From Caulobacter sp. RHG1 (GTDB taxonomy: Bacteria > Pseudomonadota > Alphaproteobacteria > Caulobacterales > Caulobacteraceae), in the NCBI RefSeq assembly GCF_013181195.1, contig NZ_SMZP01000004.1:579963-643962 (forward strand): DNA of 64,000 nucleotides, in the 5' to 3' direction. Both the position numbers and the translations under genes were made by a program. Below are positions 29,551 through 38,512 of this stretch, in pieces. Each line of letters begins with the position of its first letter. The first letter of the stretch is position 1. The notes under the pieces are model-generated. The model searched no databases, was not told the origin of the DNA, and saw only the letters and a program-made list of their open reading frames with translations.

Positions 29551-30702
29551 ATGAATAAGGTTCTTATAAACGGCCGCTTCCTAGGCAAGAAGGTAACTGG
29601 CGTCCAGCGGTTTGGGCGCGAGGTCCTGCGTGCATTGGATCAACGCGTTCTCCAAGACGACCTACCGGACGCCCTGAAAGGCGTGAACTTCGAGGTTGTC
29701 GTTCCTTCCGGCGAGGCTTCGAAGCTCGATTACTCGGCTCTCTCAGTAAAAGAGCTCCCTTGGGGGAGTGGCCATTTTTGGGAGCAGGGGCCGTTGGCTT
29801 GGTACGACAGGGGGGCGGCTCTTGTCAGCCTGTGCAATGCCGGGCCGCTGTTCCGGAAGCGCCATTTGGCTGTCGTGCATGACGCGGCCGTCTTTAGGAT
29901 GCCTGGTTCCTATGGCTGGAAGTATAGGAGCTTCCATAAGCTAATCGGGCATGCGCTCTCGCGAACCGCTAAGCTCGCAACGGTTTCGGAGTTTTCCCGA
30001 CAGGAGCTGTCTCATTTTCTCAATGTTCGCGCAGACCATATTTCCGTGCTTGGGAATAGCGCTGATCATTTCCGCGAAAAGCAGCCGAGCTTCGACGCGA
30101 TTGACAGAATGTCGTTGGGCGACAAGCGCTTCTTCCTTATCATCGGGTCTGAGAACAAGAGTAAAAACATATCGCTCGTTCGCGAAGCGGTCGCTCTCAG
30201 GCCGGATGATGACTGGCTGGTGGTGGTTGTCGGCGGCAAGGATAGCGCCGTGTTCCGCTCCGACGCGCGAATTGCCTCGGATCGGTTCGTATATCCCGGC
30301 CGGCTCACGGACGAGGAAATCGCGGGTCTAGCTCAAAGGGCTTTGGCCCTCATATTTCCCAGCCTGTACGAAGGATTTGGGATACCCCCGCTCGAGGCTA
30401 TGACGCTCGGCTGTCCGGTCGCGGCGTCCAATATCGCTCCCTGTAGAGAGGTATGTGGCGAAGCTGCGCTATATTTCGACCCGCATGATCCCGCGAGCCT
30501 GGCGAAAATCATGACGGAAATCGCTGATGGTGCTTATGACCGGCAGTCGATGATTGAGGCGGGTCTTCAGCAAAGCTTGAAGTTCACCTGGAGCGGCGTC
30601 GTCGACGGCCTGCTGAATATTCTATCTCGCGAGATCGAGGGGGGCGCGGCTATCGCGTCTAGCCAGCATCCCAAATCGCCATATTCGGGGCCTAAGGGAT
30701 GA
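29551..30702 (+). CDS. Glycosyltransferase, family 4 (WbdB/mannosyltransferase-like)
   Basis: A 383-residue GT-B enzyme opening [27 protein letters not shown], the pattern of mannosyltransferases that begin 'GV-R'. Donor-site features are [32 protein letters not shown] and [27 protein letters not shown] (EX7E). It overlaps the next gene by 4 nt. It belongs to the same operon as the other two GT4 genes, suggesting a repeat unit of about four or more sugars. Confidence 0.86.
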   Translation: MNKVLINGRFLGKKVTGVQRFGREVLRALDQRVLQDDLPDALKGVNFEVVVPSGEASKLDYSALSVKELPWGSGHFWEQGPLAWYDRGAALVSLCNAGPLFRKRHLAVVHDAAVFRMPGSYGWKYRSFHKLIGHALSRTAKLATVSEFSRQELSHFLNVRADHISVLGNSADHFREKQPSFDAIDRMSLGDKRFFLIIGSENKSKNISLVREAVALRPDDDWLVVVVGGKDSAVFRSDARIASDRFVYPGRLTDEEIAGLAQRALALIFPSLYEGFGIPPLEAMTLGCPVAASNIAPCREVCGEAALYFDPHDPASLAKIMTEIADGAYDRQSMIEAGLQQSLKFTWSGVVDGLLNILSREIEGGAAIASSQHPKSPYSGPKG

Positions 30703-31904
30703 ATATCGTTCACATCACCAGCGCGTTTCGGCCCTATGCCGTGGGCGGGGCCGAAGTCGTTGTAACCAACCTGGCGCAACGACAAGCTCAAGACGGCCAC
30801 TCTGTTTCTATCCTTCATCTCTCGCCGGACGAGAGGGAGCCATATGCGGAAGGTTCGGTCGCGATCTATCCGATCCGCCCGCCTTACTTGGTCGACATCG
30901 GCGACCATGCCGCCAGCCCCGCCCTTGTCCGAAAGTTGAATAAAATTCAAATCCCAATAAATGGCTTAGCGGTGCAAAAAATATCGAGCATCATAAAGTC
31001 TATCGAGCCCGGTATCGTCCACACTCATTCTTTGCCTGACATATCAACTTTTATCTGGCCTGCAGCTAAAAGCGCTGGCGCCCGCGTTGTTCACACGCTT
31101 CATGACTATGATCTTTTATGCGGACGGGCCACCTTGTTCAAAGGTGGGAACTGCGAGCGTATCCATAGCGACTGCAAAGTTCACGCTTACCTCAAAAGGC
31201 TGCCCTTGAATGCCGTGGATCGTTTCGTCTCGATCTCGCAAAAGGTCATAGACAAGCACCTGGAGCACCACGCGCTGGGTGAGCGCGAACTGAGCAGAAC
31301 CTCCGTCATCTGGAATGGCTCGCCTGAGCATGATGCGTCGGGCGGGCTTCGAGGGCCGCGGGCCGGGCGTCCTTTGACCTTCGGCTTTATTGGCCGCCTT
31401 GTGCCGGAGAAGGGGGTCGGATTTTTGATTGAGGCCTGCAGGGCGCTGCCGACGAGCGGCTGGTCGCTCAAGATCGCTGGCAAGGCTCCTGTCAGCGATA
31501 AGGATTTTCGTGAGGCGGCCGAAGGGTTGCCGATCGAGTTCGTCGGCTGGAGGGACAGCCAGCAGTTCCTTGACGAAGTTGATGTTTTGATTGTGCCTTC
31601 GCTGTGGGACGAGCCCTTTGGGTTGACTGTGATCGAAGGTGTTCGGGCAGGAATACCGGTTATTGGCAGTAATCGGGGCGCTATACCCGAGATACTTTCG
31701 GACATCTATCCTGACCTTATATTTGACGCCGAAGCTCCCGAAACATTGACAAGCCTCTTGCTTGATTTTATCCGGGGTAGAAGTTTCGAGCTGGGCGATG
31801 ATCTGGTTCGAGACTTTTCCAAAAAAGTTAGTATCGAGGGCATGGTTTCGTCTTATTACGAAGTGTACAATTCGGTTGCTTCGTCCAATTCGCCTGGAGT
31901 TTGA
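30699..31904 (+). CDS. Glycosyltransferase, family 4
   Basis: A 401-residue GT-B transferase. The start [19 protein letters not shown] is a textbook GT4 acceptor loop, IVHTHSLPDIST and VHTLHDYDLLCG line the cleft, and the donor domain has FGFIGRLVPEKGVGFLIEA and VPSLWDEPFGLTVIEGVRAGIPVIGSN. It lies 4 nt before the pyruvyl transferase. The cysteines around residue 140-160 (LLCG, NCERIHSDCK) are common in this subfamily and may bind metal. Confidence 0.86.
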   Translation: MNIVHITSAFRPYAVGGAEVVVTNLAQRQAQDGHSVSILHLSPDEREPYAEGSVAIYPIRPPYLVDIGDHAASPALVRKLNKIQIPINGLAVQKISSIIKSIEPGIVHTHSLPDISTFIWPAAKSAGARVVHTLHDYDLLCGRATLFKGGNCERIHSDCKVHAYLKRLPLNAVDRFVSISQKVIDKHLEHHALGERELSRTSVIWNGSPEHDASGGLRGPRAGRPLTFGFIGRLVPEKGVGFLIEACRALPTSGWSLKIAGKAPVSDKDFREAAEGLPIEFVGWRDSQQFLDEVDVLIVPSLWDEPFGLTVIEGVRAGIPVIGSNRGAIPEILSDIYPDLIFDAEAPETLTSLLLDFIRGRSFELGDDLVRDFSKKVSIEGMVSSYYEVYNSVASSNSPGV

Positions 31905-31907
31905 GTT

Positions 31908-32975
31908 GTGAGCGGCATTTTCTATTCCCGAGCGCGCTTCTTGAACTTTGGGGATGATCTGAATATTTGGTTGTGGCCCAGGGTTGTTCCCCAGTTCTTC
32001 GAGCGTGCAGAGGACTATCTGCTTATCGGTACGGGCACGATTATCAGTGATAAGGTGCCGGCCGCAAGCCGGCGGTACGTCATGGGGTCGGGCGCGGGCT
32101 ATGGCGCCGTGCCGCGTGATCTCGCCGGCGGCTCTTGGCGTTTCATGTTCGTGCGCGGGCCGCTGACAGCCAAGGTGCTGGAGCTTCCAGCGGAGGCGGC
32201 TGTCACGGATGGCGCCATGCTATTGCCGCAGTACCTTCCGCCCTCTGACTTGTCGGGCCCGCGCACGGGAGTGGTTTTCATTCCGCACTGGAAGAGCGCG
32301 CTTCAGGGTGAATGGGCCGAGGTCTGCCAGATGGCGGGCGTCAGCTACGTGTCACCGATGCAGCCGCTCGAAAAGGTCATGAGCGCGATCGTGAACGCGA
32401 GCCTGGTTCTGACGGAGTCAATGCACGGGGCCATCCTGGCGGATGCCTACCGCGTTCCATGGATTCCGCTGAGGACGACGCCTGAGGTCAATGACTTCAA
32501 GTGGACGGACTGGTGCGCTTCGGTCGGCCTTACCTATCGACCAGAGTACATTCCGCCGAGCGGACTTTGGGATCAGCGCAGGGCGGCCGCGCACAGGATC
32601 GAAAGCCATGAAACGTTTTCGAGCTCGGTGCGAAATGGCTCCGAGATCGCGGAAGACGATCTGCAGAAAGAGCTCGTGGCCACTTTCAACGGACGTTACG
32701 GCCTGGGCGCCGCCCAAGCGACGCCCAGCCGCTCTGGCGGGCTTGTCGCGAAGCTGGCGTCGGACGCCAAAGAGCGTCTGGCGAGGAAGTTGGTCGATCT
32801 CACCAAGATTAAAGGCGCTCAGTACGAGAAAGATCGGCGATTGAAGGAGGCGGCGGCGATTGCGATGATCGTCGCGTCGCGCAAGGTGCCGTTCCTGAGC
32901 TCCGAATTCGTTCTGAACGACCGAGTTGGTCAGATGCGGGAGCGGGCGCAAAGGTTGCTAGGTGAGCTGATTTAG
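31908..32975 (+). CDS. Polysaccharide pyruvyl transferase-family protein
   Basis: A 355-residue protein starting at GTG 31908. The N-terminus (FYSRARFLNFGDDLNIWLWPRVV) and SLVLTESMHGAILADAYRVPWIPLRT are the signature of polysaccharide pyruvyltransferases (CsaB/ExoV family), with the key histidine in the ESMHG motif. Such enzymes add ketal pyruvate from PEP to sugar units, giving an acidic polymer. A basic C-terminal tail of about 100 residues (KLASDAKERLARKLVDLTK) is longer than usual. Confidence 0.87.
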   Translation: MSGIFYSRARFLNFGDDLNIWLWPRVVPQFFERAEDYLLIGTGTIISDKVPAASRRYVMGSGAGYGAVPRDLAGGSWRFMFVRGPLTAKVLELPAEAAVTDGAMLLPQYLPPSDLSGPRTGVVFIPHWKSALQGEWAEVCQMAGVSYVSPMQPLEKVMSAIVNASLVLTESMHGAILADAYRVPWIPLRTTPEVNDFKWTDWCASVGLTYRPEYIPPSGLWDQRRAAAHRIESHETFSSSVRNGSEIAEDDLQKELVATFNGRYGLGAAQATPSRSGGLVAKLASDAKERLARKLVDLTKIKGAQYEKDRRLKEAAAIAMIVASRKVPFLSSEFVLNDRVGQMRERAQRLLGELI

Positions 32976-32978
32976 ACG

Positions 32979-34457
32979 ATGGGTGACGCGGTATATCAGC
33001 ACGGTTCTACTCGCGGCTTGGCGGGAGCTGTGAGGCAGCATGTGCAGATGTTGGGCTTCTTTGGCCTTTCAGCATTATCGTTGGCCGCGTTTGTGGTGTC
33101 GCTTGTTGCGCCCAGCATTGTGATTGACTTGTTTTGTTGCGCCCTGTTCGCGCTATTAGTGGGTTGGGTTTATCAGACCAGCAAGTTGAGCTTTGTTCTC
33201 TTGCTCCCCATTCTCATGTATAGGATTTCAAGCTTCGCTTCCTTGGTAATTATCTCGTCCGGGGCCAAGATCCCAGAAATTGGGCGGGTGGGCGAAGAGA
33301 GTTCGGCTTGCCCGTCCTACTTGCTCATGACGATCATGTTCTTTGGGCTGATCGTGACCTTCATCGAGTTTCTCGGGCAGAAATTCTTCAAGCGTTCGTA
33401 CGACAATTTCTACTCGAAGTTAGATCTGAAGCTTTCTTTGAGCCCGATCGCGATCGGCGTGGTGTTGGCTCTTATCGCGATCCAAGTACTCATTCTGTTC
33501 GCGTATGGCGCTTTGAATGGGTTCCCGCTGATCACGCGCACTGACCGCTTTCTTTACCGTATGATGAGCGGTAACGCGCTTTACGTGTTTGTACTGAACT
33601 TCAAGCTTATTACAGCGCTGATGTTCGGCATGGCGGTCATATCTGTTCGAGCCAAAGAAGCTCGGTTTTTGCTGATAGCTTCATATGTCGTTCTTGTGTT
33701 TTTCTACATATTGTTCGGCGAAAAATTCAACCAGCTCCTGCTTATTACCTTTACGTCCGCGATCCCCGTCCTGTTGTTCAATGCCAAGTCGCTAGGCAAG
33801 CTGATCGCTCGCTTCGCGCCGATCGCGCTGTCGGTGTCCGTACTGTCGCTGTTTCTGGTGTTCTTCATCTATTCCGACTACGGGCGGATGAATTTAGCAG
33901 CGACCTCCGAGCGCGTGTTTGGGCGAATGGCTCAGCAGTCCCAGTTGTGGTACATCGTCAATCTTCAGGACATCAAACTGTTCAAGTTTGATGATCGTTA
34001 CTTTTCCGACCTGCTCCATACGATGACATCGTTCGGGGCGGACCAGATTTTCTTCCAGCGCCAAATGGGCGCGTTCTATTTCATCTATAAATACTCGCCC
34101 TCGAATATCTCAAATTCGATCGCGCTCATGCAGGGTGCGGTTCAATTTACGCAGGTGAGTGAGGCGTTATTTCTAGATATTTTTGGCGTTAGTGGGCTAG
34201 TATTTTATCTTATTCTCTCATCATTTCTTTACAGCGGCTTTGTGCTTTTCTTGGTGAGTGCGATATTCAGTGGCTCGCTTTTGCGAGTGGCGCTGTGGGC
34301 TGTCTATATGTCTGGCGTGCTTGCGATGCTCAACCAGGGTGCCATTCACCAGGCCGTCGGTCTTGGACTGCCGCGATATGCGATTCTAGCGCTGCTTATT
34401 GAGTTTGGCATGCGGTGGCTGGCCGGCCAGAGCGCACGCTACCGAACAGCTGCCTGA
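32979..34457 (+). CDS. Candidate Wzy-type EPS polymerase
   Basis: A 492-residue very hydrophobic protein with about 10-12 spans and a larger extracytoplasmic stretch at about 305-390 (SDYGRMNLAATSERVFGRMAQQS to FFQRQMGAFYFIYKY). It has no family signature I can name with confidence. Its position between pyruvyl transferase, acyltransferase and flippase, and the lack of any other polymerase candidate in the operon, make Wzy the best guess. The gene is AT-richer than the chromosomal flank. Confidence 0.65.
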   Translation: MGDAVYQHGSTRGLAGAVRQHVQMLGFFGLSALSLAAFVVSLVAPSIVIDLFCCALFALLVGWVYQTSKLSFVLLLPILMYRISSFASLVIISSGAKIPEIGRVGEESSACPSYLLMTIMFFGLIVTFIEFLGQKFFKRSYDNFYSKLDLKLSLSPIAIGVVLALIAIQVLILFAYGALNGFPLITRTDRFLYRMMSGNALYVFVLNFKLITALMFGMAVISVRAKEARFLLIASYVVLVFFYILFGEKFNQLLLITFTSAIPVLLFNAKSLGKLIARFAPIALSVSVLSLFLVFFIYSDYGRMNLAATSERVFGRMAQQSQLWYIVNLQDIKLFKFDDRYFSDLLHTMTSFGADQIFFQRQMGAFYFIYKYSPSNISNSIALMQGAVQFTQVSEALFLDIFGVSGLVFYLILSSFLYSGFVLFLVSAIFSGSLLRVALWAVYMSGVLAMLNQGAIHQAVGLGLPRYAILALLIEFGMRWLAGQSARYRTAA

Positions 34458-34469
34458 TAAGGTTGGGGC

Positions 34470-35561
34470 ATGGATAAGCGTATCGAGGTTCTAGACGGGC
34501 TGCGCGGCGTCGCCGTTCTGCTCGTGGTAATTCAACACGTCCTGGAGTTCTTCCCGATAATTGAATCGGCCCCTGCGGATCCATTGAGCTTTGTTCTGCA
34601 GAACTATCTTAATCTGGGCCGCCTCGGCGTAATCATCTTTTTTCTTATTAGTGGCTACCTGATACCGTTCACCTTGAGGGACGGCGCTAATGGCATGAGT
34701 GCGTTCTGGGTGAGCAGGTTTTTCCGGCTTTATCCGCTTTATTGGTGTTCGCTAGGGCTAGCTGTCGCCGTTTTCTATTTTATTCCTGTCAGAGAGCCTG
34801 CAAGTGCCCGCGACGCTGTTTTGAACTTGTCCATGTTCCAGCTAGCGCTGGGCGCTCGTAACGTGCTGGAGCCTTATTGGACCCTTTTCGTCGAGCTCTT
34901 GTTTTATGCGATCTGTGCGGGAGCGTTTTTGGTGCGGTTGAATAAAAAGCACCAGCCCGTATTGTTTGTTGTAATATTTTCTGCCGTAATCGTGTCTCTG
35001 ACTTTGCCCGTATTTCTGTTCTCCAGGTCTCCTGGTGGAGCGATGTACAATCTTTCGACTTTCGCCTCGTATTTGATGATCATGTTTGCTGGCATGTTCA
35101 TACGAATGGATGAGATGGAAAAGTACAGAGGGCGATATTCAATTATTATAGTTGCGGCTATCGCGATCGCGATGGCTGCCTACACCTGGTTGCGCCTACA
35201 AGGGGATTTCAACAAGCTTCTCTCGCCGGCGTCCGTGTTGATATCTACATCGCTAGGGCTGTTGATTTTCCTATTCCGGCGCAAATTAGCTCCCCTCTTG
35301 TCGTCTCGTATCTTGGTGTCGGTGGGAGTCGTGAGCTACGGGATTTATCTCTTTCACCCGATCGTCTTGCACGTCGCGGCTAAAACGCTGCCACACGGAG
35401 GCGGGGTCGCGCAGTTTGTGATCTTCATTGCGGTTGTGCTCGTCGGCACCTTTGTCGTGTCCGAGTTGGGCTATCGTGCAGTTGAGAAGCCGGCGATTGC
35501 GCTAGGTCAGCGGTTGCGCCGGCGACTTCTCGAGAGCAGGGCCTTGGTTCAGGGTGGTTAA
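34470..35561 (+). CDS. Membrane O-acyltransferase (OafA/acyltransferase 3)
   Basis: A 363-residue, about ten-span acyltransferase 3 protein. The signature starts IEVLDGLRGVAVLLVVIQHVLEFF, with the conserved R and H, and FFLISGYLIPFTLRDGA and VSRFFRLYPLYW follow. It would acetylate or otherwise acylate the EPS repeat at the membrane. It ends with VEKPAIALGQRLRRR, the typical C-terminus. It overlaps the flippase gene by 8 nt. Confidence 0.92.
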   Translation: MDKRIEVLDGLRGVAVLLVVIQHVLEFFPIIESAPADPLSFVLQNYLNLGRLGVIIFFLISGYLIPFTLRDGANGMSAFWVSRFFRLYPLYWCSLGLAVAVFYFIPVREPASARDAVLNLSMFQLALGARNVLEPYWTLFVELLFYAICAGAFLVRLNKKHQPVLFVVIFSAVIVSLTLPVFLFSRSPGGAMYNLSTFASYLMIMFAGMFIRMDEMEKYRGRYSIIIVAAIAIAMAAYTWLRLQGDFNKLLSPASVLISTSLGLLIFLFRRKLAPLLSSRILVSVGVVSYGIYLFHPIVLHVAAKTLPHGGGVAQFVIFIAVVLVGTFVVSELGYRAVEKPAIALGQRLRRRLLESRALVQGG

Positions 35562-36792
35562 GCTTCCGGCAGCGTCCGCCCATCATCGCCTGGGCTTCAA
35601 TCTGGCGCTTAGCAACGTTCTTTCCGCAGGGGTGACCTTCGCGGGAACGATGGTGCTCGCGGCGATATTTGGTGTCGCCGAGATGGGGGCCCTTGGGGTC
35701 GTTGTCTCCGCCACGATGATCTTGTCGCCGCTCGTGCAGTTCCGCTTGGACCTGGCCTTCGAGCGCTTCGGCCACCATCTGCACCGCGGGCTGGTTGCGA
35801 CGGTCCATTGCTGGGCCGCGCTCGTCGCCGGTGTCGGGGCGCTTTTGGGCCTGTTGCTGGTCGCCTTCGCCCAGACGCCGGTCAGCATCGTGGGATTCAC
35901 CGCGCTGAACCTCTTTCTGGCGAATTGCTCCAACATCACCTGGGCGGAGAAGGTGGGGCGTCGCGACACTCGCGCGGTTTTCACGCTGCAGTTCGTCCGC
36001 GCCATTGTCGGGGTGGCGGCGCCGATAACGCTGCATACCTTCCTGGAGGCCCGGCTCGCCCTGCTACTGGGGCTGTGCCTGTCCAACTGCATCTTCCTGT
36101 TTTTTCTGCCGAAGATCAGTTTTTACGGCCTGAAGCGCATCCGGGTCGTCTTCCGGGCCCTTTCTGGCCGGGGGCGAGATCTCCTCTGGGACAATACGTT
36201 CCCTGTCATGGTGAACATGGCGTCCGTCTATATCGCGCCCATTGTCGTTTCCTCGGTCTTTGGCCTGAAGGAGGCGGGGGTCATCTACCTCATCTTCAGG
36301 CTCGTGTTGACGCCTGCCCAATTGCTAGCCGATCCCATCCGGCGATCCACATATGCGTCCATCCCGACCGAGAGCAATCTCACGGCAGACAAGCTGAGGG
36401 GGCTCCGGCGGTTCTCCGTAGGCTTCCTGGCGGCTGGGCTTGTCGGGTTCGTCCTAGCGGGCTTGGTTCGGCAAAGGTTCCTGGAATTCTTCCCGGCTTA
36501 TGCCGATACCTATTTTCTGCTCGCCGGCGCCGCGGTCTGGGGTGGGCTGGTCATCGGCAATGCGCCGTTGACGGGTCTCGTACCCGTGCTGCGCATCGCA
36601 AAAATGCAGTCCATCGTTGAATTGGCCGGTCTGGCTTGGCGTCTGGGTTCCCTGAGCCTGGGCCTGCTCGGCGCCTCATTCCAATTTTGCCTCGCGATTT
36701 TCATCGCCGGCACGATTGTCCTCAATCTTGGCTGGGGGGCGCTGATCTACCGGATCTGTGTCCGGCGCGCGAACATCCCGGCGTCGCCTTAA
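35554..36792 (+). CDS. Candidate Wzx-type EPS flippase
   Basis: A 412-residue multi-span protein starting with GTG at 35554. HHRLGFNLALSNVLSAGVTFAGTMVLAAIFGVAEMGALG is the typical Wzx/MATE opening. About 12 spans are predicted. It ends the plus-strand EPS operon. The operon has flippase and polymerase candidates but no Wza-, Wzc- or Wzb-type gene. Confidence 0.8.
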   Translation: MVKLPAASAHHRLGFNLALSNVLSAGVTFAGTMVLAAIFGVAEMGALGVVVSATMILSPLVQFRLDLAFERFGHHLHRGLVATVHCWAALVAGVGALLGLLLVAFAQTPVSIVGFTALNLFLANCSNITWAEKVGRRDTRAVFTLQFVRAIVGVAAPITLHTFLEARLALLLGLCLSNCIFLFFLPKISFYGLKRIRVVFRALSGRGRDLLWDNTFPVMVNMASVYIAPIVVSSVFGLKEAGVIYLIFRLVLTPAQLLADPIRRSTYASIPTESNLTADKLRGLRRFSVGFLAAGLVGFVLAGLVRQRFLEFFPAYADTYFLLAGAAVWGGLVIGNAPLTGLVPVLRIAKMQSIVELAGLAWRLGSLSLGLLGASFQFCLAIFIAGTIVLNLGWGALIYRICVRRANIPASP

Positions 36793-36816
36793 CGAGCGGC
36801 GCAGGGGGATGGCTGT

Positions 36817-38475
36817 CTATCGGTCCACCTGGAACATCGGTGAAGTGAAGACGATATAGAGCGCGGTCTGGGCGCGCAGGCGCCTCTGGATGGCTGGGTC
36901 TGGCCGCTTCGTGGCGTTGATGGCCTTGGAGAGCGCCGTCCGTTGGGCGGGGGTCATCGCGCCGTTGAGAAGTACAAGGTCCACGCGGTCTACCAACTTT
37001 CTGGTGTCCGCGGCGGCGCTGCTCCACGTCGACCAGTCGATCTTCGTCCCGGTGGATCCGGGAATGGTCGCTTGCTTCTGAAACTCGCTGCGCTTGAGGC
37101 TGCTGCCGAGTGTCCAGTCGATCGCGAGATTGTGCCTCGCTATGAGCGTGGAGGTGTTCATCAGCTGCGAGGGCGGGCTGACCAAGCCCCTCGATTGAGC
37201 GAGTGGGAAGCTGGCGGAATAGAAATTGAACACCGATGGCGCGCGAAACGCGGGCTGCCCCAAGGCATTTTCCCGATAATAGAGGGCTAAGCCGTCCCCC
37301 TTCATGTCGATCGCGCGCGCGATGCTGGTCATGTAGAGTATGGGCTCTTTGACCTTGCCTCCGGTCGGGCGGACATTTCTTGCTTCTTCGTCGAGCAAAA
37401 TGGCGCGGACCACGGCCTTGAGGTCGCCTCGAACGCCTGAGCCGTTATCGGAGAAGACGGCCGAGACTCGTCCGACGTATTCTTTTGAAGGGTTGGACGT
37501 GACCAGCTGCTGAATGAGGCGCTTCGATATAAACGGCGGGGTGCTTGGATTGTAGAACGTCGCGTCTATGAGAGCTCGTATATTGTCTTCTTGCGAGGCT
37601 CCGGCCGGAATTGTCTTTCCAAGAAACGACTTTTCGCCAGTGTCGAAGCGGTCAGCAACTTTAATCATCGGGCGCGTATAATCGCGCTTAGCCCAGTTCG
37701 AAATTGGGGCGTTATCCAGTCGCGCAGGCGTCCAGCCCGTTAAAGCGCGCGCCATTTCTCTGATGTCCGTCGGGCCATAGTTTGCGATTGTATCGCCTTT
37801 ATCGTCCAAAAGGGGGCCGCCTTGGGGATCGAGTTTAATAGTTCCCATTGTGAACAACTGCGCAATTTCCCTGGCGTAGTTTTCATTCGGGGATGTTTTT
37901 GTGCTGTCCGATACATTCAAGTAGTCGCCCATGTACGGATTAAGGGTGACGTCTAAAAGAATGTCTCGGTAGTTGCCGAAGGCATTATCCAGAAGAATCT
38001 GGTTGTATGCCGCTAGCCCCGCGCTTGAATGAACGCCCTGGTCTGATGTGACCAATATCTGGGAGAGCGCAAAGGCGACGCGCTGGCGAAGTTGATCCTT
38101 ATTTTCTATCGCGTTTGAATAGAATCTCATCGCTACTGGAAGCGAGCTCGAATACATGTTCCAGCACGCGGTGCGGTCTGTCCCTGATTTTCCGTCGCAA
38201 TAATTCGCGGCTACTGGGTATCTGGCCAGGTCGCTATATTTACTATTTTTGTATTCAAATTGACTCTCTATCCAACTTTCAGCGCTTCCTGAAGATACAA
38301 TTTCTCTGATCAAATCTGGTGTGGGCCCGAAGGTGGCCTGCTTTGCAAGGCGCGCCGCCTGGATACTACTGATCGTGGGGGGGGCACCTTGGGGCGAAGG
38401 GCGGGCGTGCTCGGTCGCGCCAGCCGAGATGGCTCCGCTCAACGCGATACCGGAGGCTAGGAGAAGGATACGCAT
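36817..38475 (-). CDS. DUF1800 family secreted protein
   Basis: About 552 residues. The ATG at 38475 gives a signal peptide MRILLLASGIALSGAISAGA; a longer reading from 38553 would bury it. DUF1800 features are AARLAKQATFGPTPDLIREI, LRQRVAFALSQILVTSDQG, NPYMGDYL, NENYAREIAQLFTMG and the later ARALTGWT and AVVRAILLDEEAR. Proteins of this family are nearly always encoded with a DUF1501 partner, as here. Their biochemical role is unknown; extracellular or envelope action is likely. It is convergent with the flippase. Confidence 0.88.
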   Translation of the reverse strand: MRILLLASGIALSGAISAGATEHARPSPQGAPPTISSIQAARLAKQATFGPTPDLIREIVSSGSAESWIESQFEYKNSKYSDLARYPVAANYCDGKSGTDRTACWNMYSSSLPVAMRFYSNAIENKDQLRQRVAFALSQILVTSDQGVHSSAGLAAYNQILLDNAFGNYRDILLDVTLNPYMGDYLNVSDSTKTSPNENYAREIAQLFTMGTIKLDPQGGPLLDDKGDTIANYGPTDIREMARALTGWTPARLDNAPISNWAKRDYTRPMIKVADRFDTGEKSFLGKTIPAGASQEDNIRALIDATFYNPSTPPFISKRLIQQLVTSNPSKEYVGRVSAVFSDNGSGVRGDLKAVVRAILLDEEARNVRPTGGKVKEPILYMTSIARAIDMKGDGLALYYRENALGQPAFRAPSVFNFYSASFPLAQSRGLVSPPSQLMNTSTLIARHNLAIDWTLGSSLKRSEFQKQATIPGSTGTKIDWSTWSSAAADTRKLVDRVDLVLLNGAMTPAQRTALSKAINATKRPDPAIQRRLRAQTALYIVFTSPMFQVDR

Positions 38476-38512
38476 GCTGTTTCCGGGAGGGGCGATGGAT
38501 GCGGTGGAGCGA

